Shown: positions 46,375-58,411 of the stretch, piece by piece
Layout of the letters: each line of letters begins with the position of its first letter
Numbering within the stretch: the stretch's first letter is position 1
Assembly (NCBI GenBank): GCA_017744735.1
Contig: JAGIAR010000003.1
Location: 62,001-126,000 of the forward strand
Length of the DNA stretch: 64,000 nucleotides
From: Novosphingobium sp.
GTDB lineage: Bacteria > Pseudomonadota > Alphaproteobacteria > Sphingomonadales > Sphingomonadaceae
Direction of reading: 5' to 3'
Program-made: the position numbers and the translations under genes
Notes under the pieces: model-generated
Told to the model about the DNA's origin: nothing
What the model saw: only the letters and a program-made list of their open reading frames with translations
Databases searched by the model: none

Positions 46375-49300
46375 GTGAAAATCCAAACCCGTCTGAAGGG
46401 TGCAGCCGCACCCGTTGCACTCGTCATCGCTTTCCTCGCGCAGCCCGCCTTCGCGCAGGACGATGCCGCCGCCCCCGCCGACTCGACCACGGCGACCCCC
46501 ACACTCGCTTCCGCCGATGACGAAATCATCGTTACCGGCTCGCGGCTCAGCCAGACCGCCGTCACCGCCCAGCCGATCCAGGCCGTCGAAGGCGGCACGC
46601 TGGTCGACCAGGGCTACACCAATATCGGTCAGGCGCTGACCGAACTGCCGACCTTCGGCGTCCCCGGAAACAGCAACGTGGGCTCGCAGGGCAGCTTCGG
46701 CGCCGGCCAGACCTTCGTAAACCTTTACAACCTCGGCGCGCAGCGCACGCTGACCCTGGTCAACGGCAACCGCTTCGTCAGCTCGGGCAGCTCGTCGATC
46801 TTCGGTTCGGTCCAGGGCTCGCCGGTCGATCTCGGCCAGATCGCCCCCAGCCTCGTGCAGCGCATCGAGATCGTTTCGGTCGGCGGCGCGCCGACCTACG
46901 GTTCCGACGCGATCGCGGGGACCGTCAACGTGATCTTGAAGAAGGATTACGACGGCATCTCGATGGACGCATCCTACGGCAACTCGCCGAAGTACGGCGA
47001 CGCCTCGGACTACAACTTCTCGCTGCTGGCCGGCAAGAACTTCGCCGACGGCCGCGGCAACGTGACCCTGAACGTCTATTTCGACAAGCAGCAGGGCGTC
47101 GCCACGTCGCAGCGCCCCGCCACCGACGGCGACCGGATCTTCAACGGCTCCGATCCGACGGGCACATATGCCTATGCCCGCTACCGGGGCGGCCTCCACT
47201 ACTCGCTGTTCACGAATACCGGCATGCCGCTGGCGTACGACACTTATCCGGTGGTCGGCGGCAGCGCCTACGGCTCGATCACCAACGCCTCCGGGCAAGC
47301 GCTGTTCTTCTCCCCGGGCGGCGCGCTGCAGGTTTACAACCCCGGCACTCCGCTCGCAAACGGCATCACCGAGGCTGGCGGCGACGGCTTCCCGATCAAC
47401 GACTACGGCAACCTCCTGGCGAAGGACCAGCGTATCCAGGGCACGCTGCTCGCCAATTACGAGCTGACCGACAACATCCGCTTCCACGGCGAGTTCTGGC
47501 TGGGCCAGAGCAAGGCCTCGAACGTCGCCGAACAGCCCTATTACAGCACTGCCGCCTTCGCCGACGCCGGGGACCCCAACGGGAACCTGATCCTGTCGAC
47601 CAGCAACCCCTTCCTGAGCGGCGCCGATCAGCAGGCGATCAAGGACAGCCTTGCCGCCAACGGCCTGCCGACTGACCAGTTCTACATGGCGCGCGCCAAC
47701 ACCGACCTGTCGAGCGGCGCCTTTACCACCACCACCACGCTGGTGCGGGGGGTCGGCGGCTTCGACGGCGACTTCAACGTCGGCGATCACAAGTGGACCT
47801 GGGAAGCGACCTTCAACTACGGTCGCACCACCTCGAGCACCAAGTCGCGCGAGATCATCAACCAGAACTTCCTCAATGCGCTCGACGCAGTGAAGGACTC
47901 CAGCGGGAACATCGTCTGCCGCCCGGGCTATACAAGTGCGTCGATCGCCGCCTTCAGCGACACCTGCGCTCCGCTTGATGTGTTCGGCTACGGTCTCGCG
48001 AGCCAGGCCGCGCTCGATTACATCACCGCGCCGGCGAAGACTCGCCAGGTCGATACCCAGCTCGACATCGTGGCCGACCTCAAGGGTGCGCTGTTCACCC
48101 TTCCGGGCGGCGACGTGCAGTTCGTCGTGGGTTACGAACATCGCCGCGAAAGCCAGAGCTTCGATCCGGGTGCGTTCTTCCGGGGCGAGCTCCAGCAGGA
48201 CGGTTCCTATGCGCAATACGGCGGTTCGATTCCGATCACCCCGGTTTCGGGCGCCTACAACACCGACGAAGGCTTCGGCGAGTTGACCATTCCGCTCGTC
48301 TCGCCCGACATGAACGTGTCCTTCATTCACAGCTTCGACCTGCACGGCGCGGCGCGTTACACCGACAACAGCCTGACCGGCGGTTTCTGGTCGTACACCG
48401 GCGGTGCGACGCTCGAGCCGATCAAGGGCTTCGCCTTCCGCGGCAACTACACCCGTTCGTTCCGTTCGCCGGCAGTTACGGAGCTCTACGCTCCGGTCGC
48501 TTCGGTCTACGAGACGGCGGACGATCCGTGCGACGCCCGCTACATCGACAGCGGCCCCAACCCGGCCACGCGCGCAGCCAACTGCGCCGCCGCCGGGGTG
48601 CCGGCCAACTTCCAGTCGAACATCGTCGACTATACGGTTCTCGGTTCGTCAGGCGGAAACACGGACCTGCAGAACGAACTGGCGAAGAGCTGGACTGCCG
48701 GCGCCGTGTTCACCCCAGCGTTCGTGCCGGGCCTCCGTCTGTCGGCAGATTATGTCAGCATCGACATCTCGAACGAGATTGCCTCGCCGGGTGTCACCTC
48801 GCTGCTGAATGCCTGCTATGACTCGGCCACCTACCCGAACGTCGATGCGTGCAACACTTTCACGCGCGATTCCGATGGCCAGATTGTCGACTTCCAGGAC
48901 TCCTACACGAACATCGCGATCGAGAAGTTCCGGGCGCTGCAGGCGACCCTCGACTACTCGCTCCCGCTGTCGCGCCTGGGCATGTCGGAGAAGGCCGGTG
49001 CGCTGAAGCTCTCGGTCAACTGGCTCCACACCTACACCCACTATTACAAGGTGGGCTCGGACGACATCACCCATGTCGTGACGAGCTACACCGATCCGAA
49101 GGACGCGGTGCAGGGCAACCTCGACTGGGCGACCAAGCGCTTCGACTGGCTGTGGCAGGTGACCTATTACGGCCCGACCGTGGTCGATCCGGACGCCGGC
49201 GCCGGCACGTACGAATACCCGAACGTCGATGCCTACTGGATGTTCAACACCTCGATCGGCTTCAAGGTGAACGACACTATGAAGCTGCGCCTGCTGGTGG

Positions 49301-49413
49301 ACAACGTGTTCAACATCGGCGTGCCCTTCCCGCAGACCTCGTTCAGCACGAACAAGATGTACGATGCGGTCATGGGCCGTTACGTCCGCCTGAACGTCAG
49401 CCTGGACTTCTAA
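46375..49413 (+). CDS. TonB-dependent outer-membrane receptor 1
   Basis: A 1012-aa outer-membrane transporter. The GTG start gives VKIQTRLKGAAAPVALVIAF, a signal peptide, matching the start of receptor 2 (VKIQSRLKGAVAPIALSVAL). After a short linker, DDEIIVTGSRLSQTAVT is the TonB-box/plug entry, then GQALTELPTFGVPG and QRTLTLVNGNRFVSSGSSS and YGSDAIAGTVNVILKKDYDG of the plug. The 22-strand barrel ends in YVRLNVSLDF with a terminal Phe. The substrate is not known; this class in sphingomonads often takes up carbohydrates or peptides. A strong terminator follows, so receptor 2 is a separate transcript. Confidence 0.93.
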   Translation: MKIQTRLKGAAAPVALVIAFLAQPAFAQDDAAAPADSTTATPTLASADDEIIVTGSRLSQTAVTAQPIQAVEGGTLVDQGYTNIGQALTELPTFGVPGNSNVGSQGSFGAGQTFVNLYNLGAQRTLTLVNGNRFVSSGSSSIFGSVQGSPVDLGQIAPSLVQRIEIVSVGGAPTYGSDAIAGTVNVILKKDYDGISMDASYGNSPKYGDASDYNFSLLAGKNFADGRGNVTLNVYFDKQQGVATSQRPATDGDRIFNGSDPTGTYAYARYRGGLHYSLFTNTGMPLAYDTYPVVGGSAYGSITNASGQALFFSPGGALQVYNPGTPLANGITEAGGDGFPINDYGNLLAKDQRIQGTLLANYELTDNIRFHGEFWLGQSKASNVAEQPYYSTAAFADAGDPNGNLILSTSNPFLSGADQQAIKDSLAANGLPTDQFYMARANTDLSSGAFTTTTTLVRGVGGFDGDFNVGDHKWTWEATFNYGRTTSSTKSREIINQNFLNALDAVKDSSGNIVCRPGYTSASIAAFSDTCAPLDVFGYGLASQAALDYITAPAKTRQVDTQLDIVADLKGALFTLPGGDVQFVVGYEHRRESQSFDPGAFFRGELQQDGSYAQYGGSIPITPVSGAYNTDEGFGELTIPLVSPDMNVSFIHSFDLHGAARYTDNSLTGGFWSYTGGATLEPIKGFAFRGNYTRSFRSPAVTELYAPVASVYETADDPCDARYIDSGPNPATRAANCAAAGVPANFQSNIVDYTVLGSSGGNTDLQNELAKSWTAGAVFTPAFVPGLRLSADYVSIDISNEIASPGVTSLLNACYDSATYPNVDACNTFTRDSDGQIVDFQDSYTNIAIEKFRALQATLDYSLPLSRLGMSEKAGALKLSVNWLHTYTHYYKVGSDDITHVVTSYTDPKDAVQGNLDWATKRFDWLWQVTYYGPTVVDPDAGAGTYEYPNVDAYWMFNTSIGFKVNDTMKLRLLVDNVFNIGVPFPQTSFSTNKMYDAVMGRYVRLNVSLDF

Positions 49414-49446
49414 GCTGCGGCGGCCCTGCCGCACCGCTTCTCGAAA

Positions 49447-49477
49447 GGGCCCCGATCGCAGGATCGGGGCCCTTTTT
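49447..49477 (+). terminator. Rho-independent terminator after TonB receptor 1
   Basis: A perfect 11-bp stem GGGCCCCGATC / GATCGGGGCCC with a GCAG loop and TTTTT. Confidence 0.96.
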
Positions 49478-49755
49478 CGTGCGCTCGAACGGCGTGCGCC
49501 GTCTGCCCGGCGTCCCTCCGCAATATGACCGAATGTGGCGTCAGATTTCGTATCAATGGCAACTGTTGTGCGATTGCAACATTACTGAAGTTAAAGCCGA
49601 CTCCAAACTGATTTTAATTGAAACTATTCCGCGCTTTGCGCACCTTCCCCACAGCATGAGTGCTGTCGTTGTCCGGCCGCGCTGGAAGGGGGCTCGTCGG
49701 TCAGCGGATGTTTCTCGCCCGGGGGAAGGCCTGGGCCTGGTTTGGGGACTGACCT
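49478..49755 (+). promoter_or_regulatory. Upstream region of TonB receptor 2 with TGTTGT-N6-GCAACA dyad
   Basis: After the receptor 1 terminator the gap holds no gene. TGTTGT-GCGATT-GCAACA is at 49564-49581, inside the 16-base block ATGGCAACTGTTGTGC (49556-49571) shared with receptor 1. An AT-rich TGATTTTAATTGAAACT starts at 49609. The leader is again over 100 nt and ends in TTTGGGGACTGACCT before the GTG. The architecture is that of receptor 1, so the two were probably duplicated with their promoters. Confidence 0.7.
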
Positions 49756-52700
49756 GTGAAGATCCAATCACGTCTGAAGGGCGCAGTCGCGCCCATTGCA
49801 CTTTCCGTTGCTCTGATTGCTCAACCCGCCTTCGCCCAGGACGATGACGACAAGACGCCGGCACCCGCCGCGTCCGTCTCGCCGGACGATCTCGCCACAA
49901 CCCAGACATCCAAGGAAGACGAAGGCGATTCGATCGTCGTGACCGGTTCGCGCATCCGGCGTTCCGAATTCAACAATCCCGATCCGATCACCATCGTCAG
50001 CCCGCAAATGGCGGCCGCCCAGGGCCAGATGACCGCTGCGCAGATGTTGCAGAGCTCGCCGATCGCGGCCGGCTCGGCGCAGGTGACCTCGGCAATTTCG
50101 GCGGTGTTCAACACCAACGGCGGCCTCGGCGCGGAAACCATCTCGTTGCGCGGACTCGGCGCGAACCGCACGCTGGTGCTGCTCAACGGCCGCCGGGCGG
50201 GCCCCTCAGGCACCCGCGGCGGCGTGTCGTCGTTCGACCTCAACGCACTGCCGACTTCGATCATCGACAATGTCGAGATCCTCAAGACCGGCGCCTCGTC
50301 GGTCTACGGCTCCGACGCGGTCGCCGGCGTGGTGAACATCATCACCAAGAAGGACACCGACGGGCTTGAGCTCGACGGCTTCATCTCGCAGCCCTTCAAG
50401 AGCGGCGGCGAGGAATACCGGCTCAGCGGCACCTGGGGCAAGGATTTCGGCAACGGCCACATCCTGGCGACCGTCGACTATTACAAGCAGGCGATGCTCC
50501 GCCGGCGCGATCGCAAGTATCTCGACTGCCCCGAGGAATATATCTTCGACGCCCAGGGCAACCGGGCCGACATCATCGACCCGCGCACCGGCGCGCCGCG
50601 TTGCGACGACTATCTGTGGGGCCAGGTCTGGACCTACGACTACGAATTCCGCCAGTCGGGCCTGTACCAATACGACTATGACGGCAGCCTGGCGCAGTAT
50701 CTCGGCGTCAACGCGGTCAGGGACCCGGTGAGCGGGAGCCAGCTCGGCGTGCCCGCGGGCTTCTATCGCGTCAGCGACGAGAGCCCGAAATATCCCCTGC
50801 CCGGCGGGCTTGCCTACCAGCGCCTGGCGCAGGGCCTCGAGAATGCCTATCATCCGTTCCAGGCCAAGCAGTCGGTGATCCCCGAAAGCGAGCTGTACAC
50901 CGCTTACGTCGAAGGCTCGTACGATGTGTCCGACAATCTCACGATCGGCACCGAGCTGCTCTACAACAAGCGCAAGACCTATTACGATTCCTACGGCCAG
51001 TTCTATTATCTGACCGGCTATACTCAGAACTTCGACGGGTCCGGCTTCGGCGACCCCTACTCGCCCGGCTGGAGCGGCGAGTTCTTCCTCAGCCCGACCG
51101 CAATCACCGATCACAACGACACCCGCGTGGACGTCGATTACTACCGCGGCGTGCTGTGGGCGGACGGGAAGTTCGGCGATTTCCTGCCCAAGTGGACCTA
51201 CACTGCCTATTTCCAGTACAGCAAGTCGAAGGGCGCCTATAACAACGACATCATCTACAACGATGCGGTCGATATCGCGAACTACCGGACCGACACCTGC
51301 GCCGGCGCGACCTTCAGCGGCGGGCGCCAGTGCGTCGACATCGACTGGACCCAGCCGGACTTCCTCGCAGGCGATCTTTCGCCCGAGGAACAGGCGTTCC
51401 TCTACGGCCAGGACATCGGCCACACCACCTATGACGAGATGATCGGGGAAGTTTCGGTTTCCGGGCCGATCGTCACCCTCCCCGCCGGTGACCTGCAGAT
51501 CGCCGCGGGCGTCGACGGCCGGTGGGACAAGATCAACGACACGCCGGGTCTCGAAACCCTGACCGGCAACGTCTGGGGCGCAAGCACCTCGGGCGTCACC
51601 GCAGGCAAGAGCGCCACGCTCGAAGCGTTCGGCGAAGTCGAGATTCCGGTGATCCACGACACCCCGCTGATCAAGGCCTTCACCCTGTCGGGCTCGGGCC
51701 GCGTCACCAATGTGAAGGGCACCCGTGCCAGCGACGGCTTCAGCGCGAGCAGCAACGGCAACTGGACCTACTCGGTCGGCGCGAGCTGGGAGGTGACCGA
51801 CTGGCTGCAGTTCCGCGCCCGCTACGGGACTTCGTTCCGCTATCCCGCGCTGTTCGAGCTGTTTCTGGCCGACCAGACCGGCTTCCTATCGCAGCGTGCG
51901 ATCGACCCCTGCATCAATCTCGATTCCAACCCCACCGTCAACGATCGCGTGCGCGCGAACTGCCTCGCCGGCATCCCGGGCAAGCTGCCGGGCGTTGAAG
52001 GCGATCACCCGGGGGGCGGCGTCGAGGCGACGATCATCACCCAGGGCGGAATCGGCGTGCTCGATCCCGAAACCTCGACCGCCAAGACCTTCAGTGTGAT
52101 CCTGCGTCCGCGCTTCGGCGGCGGCACGCGGCTGAACGTCGCGGTCGATTATTACGACATCCGGATCAAGGGCGAGGTCGCCTCGCTCGGCGCGGCGAAC
52201 ATCATCTACGGCTGCTACAATTCGCAATTCTTCCCGAACGAGCCGCTCTGCGATCTGTTCACCCGCAACGTCACCGGCGCCGGGATCAACAATATCGCCG
52301 AGGTCGAGGACAAGTATCTCAACGTCAACAAGCAGCGCAGCGAAGGCCTCGACGTCACCATCGACGCGACCCAGGATGTCGGCAAGTTCGGCGAGCTCCA
52401 GTTCCTCGCGCAGATGAACTGGCAGTTCACCGCCGAGCAGGCCCTGTTCGAAGGCACCAGCATCGACAACAACGGCGAGGTCGGCGATCCGAAGTGGGTC
52501 GGCGATTTCAAGCTGGTCTGGCGGCCGAACGACGACTGGCAGCTGTTCTACGGCGTCGAGGTGGTCGGCAAGTCCTCCAACGAGCAGGACTATCTCGACG
52601 AATACGGTTCGCTCTGCCGCACCGACGTGGCGGTCTATGGCGACTACTGCGTGGTGGTGAAGACGCCGACCGTGTTCTACCATTCGATCTCGCTGACCCG

Positions 52701-52890
52701 GAATTTCAAGAATTTCGAGATTACCGGCGGCATCGCCAACCTGTTCAACACCGCCCCGCCGCGGGTCACCGTCAGCGGCGGCAACTCGATGAACGGCGGC
52801 GTGATCCAGACCGTCGGCCAGTCGCCGCTGGTCTCGCAGTACGACTATTACGGCATCCGCGGGTTCCTGAGCGTCAAAGCGAAGTTCTAA
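49756..52890 (+). CDS. TonB-dependent outer-membrane receptor 2
   Basis: A 1044-aa outer-membrane transporter. It starts at GTG with VKIQSRLKGAVAPIALSVAL, then AFAQDDDDKTPAPAAS after signal cleavage. The plug begins DSIVVTGSRIRRSEFNNPD and includes LRGLGANRTLVLLNGRRAG and YGSDAVAGVVNIITKKDTDG. The barrel has aromatic-rich loops (YYKQAMLRRRDRKYLDCPEE; cysteine-bearing surface loops CPEE, PRCDDY, DTCAGA, QCVD that may form disulfides). The end GFLSVKAKF has a terminal Phe. The ligand is unknown. It is followed by a strong terminator and then two sulfotransferases. Confidence 0.93.
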   Translation: MKIQSRLKGAVAPIALSVALIAQPAFAQDDDDKTPAPAASVSPDDLATTQTSKEDEGDSIVVTGSRIRRSEFNNPDPITIVSPQMAAAQGQMTAAQMLQSSPIAAGSAQVTSAISAVFNTNGGLGAETISLRGLGANRTLVLLNGRRAGPSGTRGGVSSFDLNALPTSIIDNVEILKTGASSVYGSDAVAGVVNIITKKDTDGLELDGFISQPFKSGGEEYRLSGTWGKDFGNGHILATVDYYKQAMLRRRDRKYLDCPEEYIFDAQGNRADIIDPRTGAPRCDDYLWGQVWTYDYEFRQSGLYQYDYDGSLAQYLGVNAVRDPVSGSQLGVPAGFYRVSDESPKYPLPGGLAYQRLAQGLENAYHPFQAKQSVIPESELYTAYVEGSYDVSDNLTIGTELLYNKRKTYYDSYGQFYYLTGYTQNFDGSGFGDPYSPGWSGEFFLSPTAITDHNDTRVDVDYYRGVLWADGKFGDFLPKWTYTAYFQYSKSKGAYNNDIIYNDAVDIANYRTDTCAGATFSGGRQCVDIDWTQPDFLAGDLSPEEQAFLYGQDIGHTTYDEMIGEVSVSGPIVTLPAGDLQIAAGVDGRWDKINDTPGLETLTGNVWGASTSGVTAGKSATLEAFGEVEIPVIHDTPLIKAFTLSGSGRVTNVKGTRASDGFSASSNGNWTYSVGASWEVTDWLQFRARYGTSFRYPALFELFLADQTGFLSQRAIDPCINLDSNPTVNDRVRANCLAGIPGKLPGVEGDHPGGGVEATIITQGGIGVLDPETSTAKTFSVILRPRFGGGTRLNVAVDYYDIRIKGEVASLGAANIIYGCYNSQFFPNEPLCDLFTRNVTGAGINNIAEVEDKYLNVNKQRSEGLDVTIDATQDVGKFGELQFLAQMNWQFTAEQALFEGTSIDNNGEVGDPKWVGDFKLVWRPNDDWQLFYGVEVVGKSSNEQDYLDEYGSLCRTDVAVYGDYCVVVKTPTVFYHSISLTRNFKNFEITGGIANLFNTAPPRVTVSGGNSMNGGVIQTVGQSPLVSQYDYYGIRGFLSVKAKF

Positions 52891-52908
52891 GCCCGCCACG
52901 CAAGGCAG

Positions 52909-52942
52909 AACGGGCGGCGCCTAGGCGTCGCCCGTTTTTTTT
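52909..52942 (+). terminator. Rho-independent terminator after TonB receptor 2
   Basis: AACGGGCGgCGCCTAGGCG-type stem: AACGGGCG pairs with CGCCCGTT around a CGCCTAGGCG centre, followed by eight T. Confidence 0.93.
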
Positions 52943-52984
52943 GTTAGCCCGCACCCATGCCGGCCCGTTGGAAACCGCTCTGAC

Positions 52985-53773
52985 ATGTCCGTGAAGCTCA
53001 CACTCGAACGCGATACGCTCGACGAGGCGACCAGGCGCTTCGCGCCCCCGCCGATCGCGGCGCCGATCTTCCTCAATTCGGTGCCGAAATCGGGCACGCA
53101 CCTGCTGCGCAACATCCTGCGGATGTTCGTTCCGGTCGAACAGCAGTACCACAAGACCTTCCTCCAGTGGCCCAACCTGCAGGACAACCTCGCCGCCTTC
53201 TCGGCCGCGCGGCCGATGCTGAGTTGGGGCCATCTGCTGTTCTCCGACGCATCGGCCTTCGAGACCGCCGGCTGCCGCCGGGTGATCCTGGTGCGCGATC
53301 CCTACGACTGGGTGCTCGCCCGAGCACGCTTCTTCGTGTCGGAGCAATTCTCCGCCAATCTCGATCACCTCAAGGGCGGCGCGCTGTCGATCGAGGACCT
53401 GATGAACCTGATGATCTTCGGGATCCACGGCAAGGCCGCCGCGCTGGCCGAGCAATACCGCTTCAATGCGGTGGCCTGGCTCCACACCGGGGCGCTGATG
53501 CTGCGCTACGAGGAGCTGGTCCGTCACGCCAACGCCACCGGCACGCCCGAGGCCGAGGCCTATTTTGCCGCGCTATTCGAACATTGCGGCGTCGCGATGC
53601 CCGCAAACTGGGCGGAACGCGTGACCACCGGCGCAGACCGGCGGCAGAGCGCGACCGCGCGCGAGAAACTGGCGCTGGGCAAGGCCTCCGTGCCCGACGA
53701 ACTGCCCGAGGGCCAGAAGCGGCTGGTGGAACTCGCCGCGCCGGGGCTGCGGGCCTTCCTCGGCTATAGCTGA
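52985..53773 (+). CDS. Sulfotransferase-family protein
   Basis: A 262-aa PAPS-dependent sulfotransferase-like protein. The 5'-phosphosulfate loop is FLNSVPKSGTHLLRNIL, with the Lys-Ser-Gly-Thr of the PSB motif, and the 3'-phosphate motif is VILVRDPYDWVLARARFF. No signal peptide or membrane span; cytosolic. The stop overlaps the ATG of the next gene (TGATG), so the two are translationally coupled. The acceptor is not known. The pairing with a TPR-sulfotransferase suggests a shared or sequential substrate. Confidence 0.87.
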   Translation: MSVKLTLERDTLDEATRRFAPPPIAAPIFLNSVPKSGTHLLRNILRMFVPVEQQYHKTFLQWPNLQDNLAAFSAARPMLSWGHLLFSDASAFETAGCRRVILVRDPYDWVLARARFFVSEQFSANLDHLKGGALSIEDLMNLMIFGIHGKAAALAEQYRFNAVAWLHTGALMLRYEELVRHANATGTPEAEAYFAALFEHCGVAMPANWAERVTTGADRRQSATAREKLALGKASVPDELPEGQKRLVELAAPGLRAFLGYS

Positions 53774-55566
53774 TGGCGCGGCAGCCGGTCAGCTACCGGT
53801 CGGGCTCGATCGAGGCAGGGCTGGAGAACGGCAGGAAGCTGCTCGAAGCCAAGCCCGCCGCCGCCGCGCTGCAGGCGCGCGCGCTGCTCAGGGCAGAGCC
53901 GCGCAACACCGCCGCGCACCGGCTGTTCGCGCAGGCGATGGCCGCGCTCGGGCGGAGCGAGGATGCGCGCATGGCCCGGGCCCGCGCGGTCCAGTTCTCG
54001 CGCGAGGTCCCGGCCCTGACCGAAGCCCACCGGGCGACGCTGGCGGGGCACCCCGAGCGGGTCGAAGCCCTGCTGCGCGATCATCTGGCGCTCTATCCGG
54101 ACGATCCGGTCGCGCTGATGATCGACGGAGAGGCGCTGGCGCGGATCGGCCGTGCGCGCGAAGCGGTGCGCCGGTTCGAGGCCGCGCTGGCCTTCATGCC
54201 CGAATATGTCGAGGCGCGGATGCAGCTGGTGCGGGTCCACCAGCAGTATTTCGATCCGGCGGCGGCGCTGGCCGCGCTCGAGCCGCTGCTGGCCGACCGG
54301 CCCGGGCTGGCGGATCTGCACCGCTGGAAGGCGTCGCTGCTGAGCAATCTCGGCCAGCATACGCTTGCGCTGGAGAGCCTTGCGACCGCGGCCGCGCTCG
54401 AGCCGGCCAATCCCGACATCCGGGTGAGCATCGGCGACGAGCAGCGCACCCTCGGCGCGCGCGAGCAGGCCGAGGCAGCCTATCGCGGCGCAGGCGCGTC
54501 GATGCGGGCGTGGTGGGGGTTGGCGGCGTTGGGCAGGCGGCCGTTCGATGGCGCCGACATGGCCGCGATGCGGGCGATGCTGTCGGACGCCGCGCGCGAT
54601 CCCGAGCTGCCCTACCTCCATTTCGCGCTGGCAGTCGGGCACGAACAGGCGGGCGAGCGGTCCGATGCCTTCCGCCACTTCGCCGCCGGCAACGCGTTGA
54701 AGGCCGCGGCGGAGCCCTTCGATGCGGTGGCGGTCGAAGCCGAGGTGGCGCGCAGCCGGAGGCTGCTTACCCCGGCGCTGTTCGCCGAACGCGGCGGCGA
54801 CGGCTGCCCCGCGCCCGATCCGATCTTCATCGTGGGCATGCCGCGCTCGGGATCGACCCTCGTCGAGCAGGTGCTGGCGAGCCATCCGCAGATCGAAGGC
54901 ACCGCCGAGCTGCCGATCCTGCCTGCGCTGGTGCGGATCATGGGCGCCGAGCACGGGCTGGCGCCCGGCGGGTCCTATCGCACGCTGCTGCCGGGGCTCC
55001 CCGCGTCCGAGCTGACGCGGATCGGGGAGGAATATCTCCGCCTGGCCCGCCCGCACCGCAAGACGGACAGGCCGTATTTCCTCGACAAGCTGCCGCACAA
55101 CTGGGCCGATGCCGGCTTTATCCGGCTGATCCTGCCCAGGGCGCGGATCGTCGATATGCGCCGCGCGCCGATGGATGTGTGCTGGTCGAACTTCAGGCTG
55201 CTGTTCGCGCGCGGCCATCCGGCATCGAACAGCCTTGGCGGAATGGCGGCCTATTACCGCAGCTATGTTGCAATGATGGCGGATTACGACGCGGCGATGC
55301 CGGGGGCGATCCACCGGGTGATCTACGAGCGGCTGGTCGACGATTTCGAACCCGAGGTCCGCCGCCTGCTCGACCACGTGGGCGTGCCGTTCGATCCGGC
55401 CTGCCTCGACTTCCACAAGACCGCCCGCCCGGTCGCGACCGCCAGTTCGGAACAGGTCCGCCGTCCGCTCAACCGCGACGGGATCGGCGCCTGGCGCGCC
55501 TATGCCGCATGGCTCGGCCCGCTCGAGGAGGCGGTGGGCGACCTCGAGCGGACCTATGCCGGCTGA
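53773..55566 (+). CDS. TPR repeat-containing sulfotransferase
   Basis: A 597-aa two-part protein. Residues about 20-320 are helical repeats of TPR type (LARIGRAREAVRRFEAALAF, LLSNLGQHTLALESLATAA). Residues about 350-590 form a sulfotransferase domain: IFIVGMPRSGSTLVEQVLAS is the PSB loop, followed by IEGTAELPILPAL, YFLDKLPHNWADAGFI and ARIVDMRRAPMDVCWSNF (3'-phosphate motif). The GMPRSGSTL loop and the ELPIL context resemble the tyrosylprotein-sulfotransferase-like group, so a protein or peptide acceptor is possible. It is coupled to the upstream sulfotransferase and abuts clpB with no gap. Confidence 0.9.
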   Translation: MARQPVSYRSGSIEAGLENGRKLLEAKPAAAALQARALLRAEPRNTAAHRLFAQAMAALGRSEDARMARARAVQFSREVPALTEAHRATLAGHPERVEALLRDHLALYPDDPVALMIDGEALARIGRAREAVRRFEAALAFMPEYVEARMQLVRVHQQYFDPAAALAALEPLLADRPGLADLHRWKASLLSNLGQHTLALESLATAAALEPANPDIRVSIGDEQRTLGAREQAEAAYRGAGASMRAWWGLAALGRRPFDGADMAAMRAMLSDAARDPELPYLHFALAVGHEQAGERSDAFRHFAAGNALKAAAEPFDAVAVEAEVARSRRLLTPALFAERGGDGCPAPDPIFIVGMPRSGSTLVEQVLASHPQIEGTAELPILPALVRIMGAEHGLAPGGSYRTLLPGLPASELTRIGEEYLRLARPHRKTDRPYFLDKLPHNWADAGFIRLILPRARIVDMRRAPMDVCWSNFRLLFARGHPASNSLGGMAAYYRSYVAMMADYDAAMPGAIHRVIYERLVDDFEPEVRRLLDHVGVPFDPACLDFHKTARPVATASSEQVRRPLNRDGIGAWRAYAAWLGPLEEAVGDLERTYAG

Positions 55567-58146
<2,580 letters not shown>

Positions 58147-58174
58147 GGGAAGCCCTCAATACCTTTCCCGTTCG

Positions 58175-58202
58175 ATATGGTGTTGCATATTGGCAACACA
58201 AG
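58175..58202 (-). promoter_or_regulatory. RpoH-type promoter of clpB with TGTTGC-N6-GCAACA dyad in its spacer
   Basis: On the minus strand, CTTG (58202-58199) and CCATAT (58180-58175) are 18 bp apart, matching the alphaproteobacterial sigma32 pattern CTTG-N17/18-CYTATNT. The spacer is exactly the 18-bp dyad TGTTGC-ATATTG-GCAACA (58181-58198; arms extend to 7 bp, GTGTTGC / GCAACAC). A protein bound to it would block polymerase. The ATG lies 29 bp downstream of the -10 box. Confidence 0.72.
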
Positions 58203-58255
58203 CCCATCCAGCCGATATTTTCATTCCGGAAGTGTGTTAGTCAGATAGGGAGGGT

Positions 58256-58384
58256 GTGACGGGTGTGACAGGGTTATAGACGAAAAAATTCCGCCTCGGT
58301 CCGGGCCCCGGTTGCGCGGCGCGGAAGGCTGGAGTTTCAAGGGCATTCCCCTGTCTAAATCGCTTCGGCGCGTGTAGGAAAGTC
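58256..58384 (+). repeat. Candidate dispersed intergenic repeat, copy B
   Basis: GTGTGACGGGTGTGACAGGG (58263-58275 core) is followed by an AT-rich segment, a GC block and then GCGTGTAGGAAA (58370-58381) just before the acylase start. The order and spacing resemble 2484-2598. The rest of 58203-58255 holds nothing recognisable. Confidence 0.45.
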
Positions 58385-58411
58385 CGAAAAGGGGCGGAGG
58401 GAGAAAGCGGC

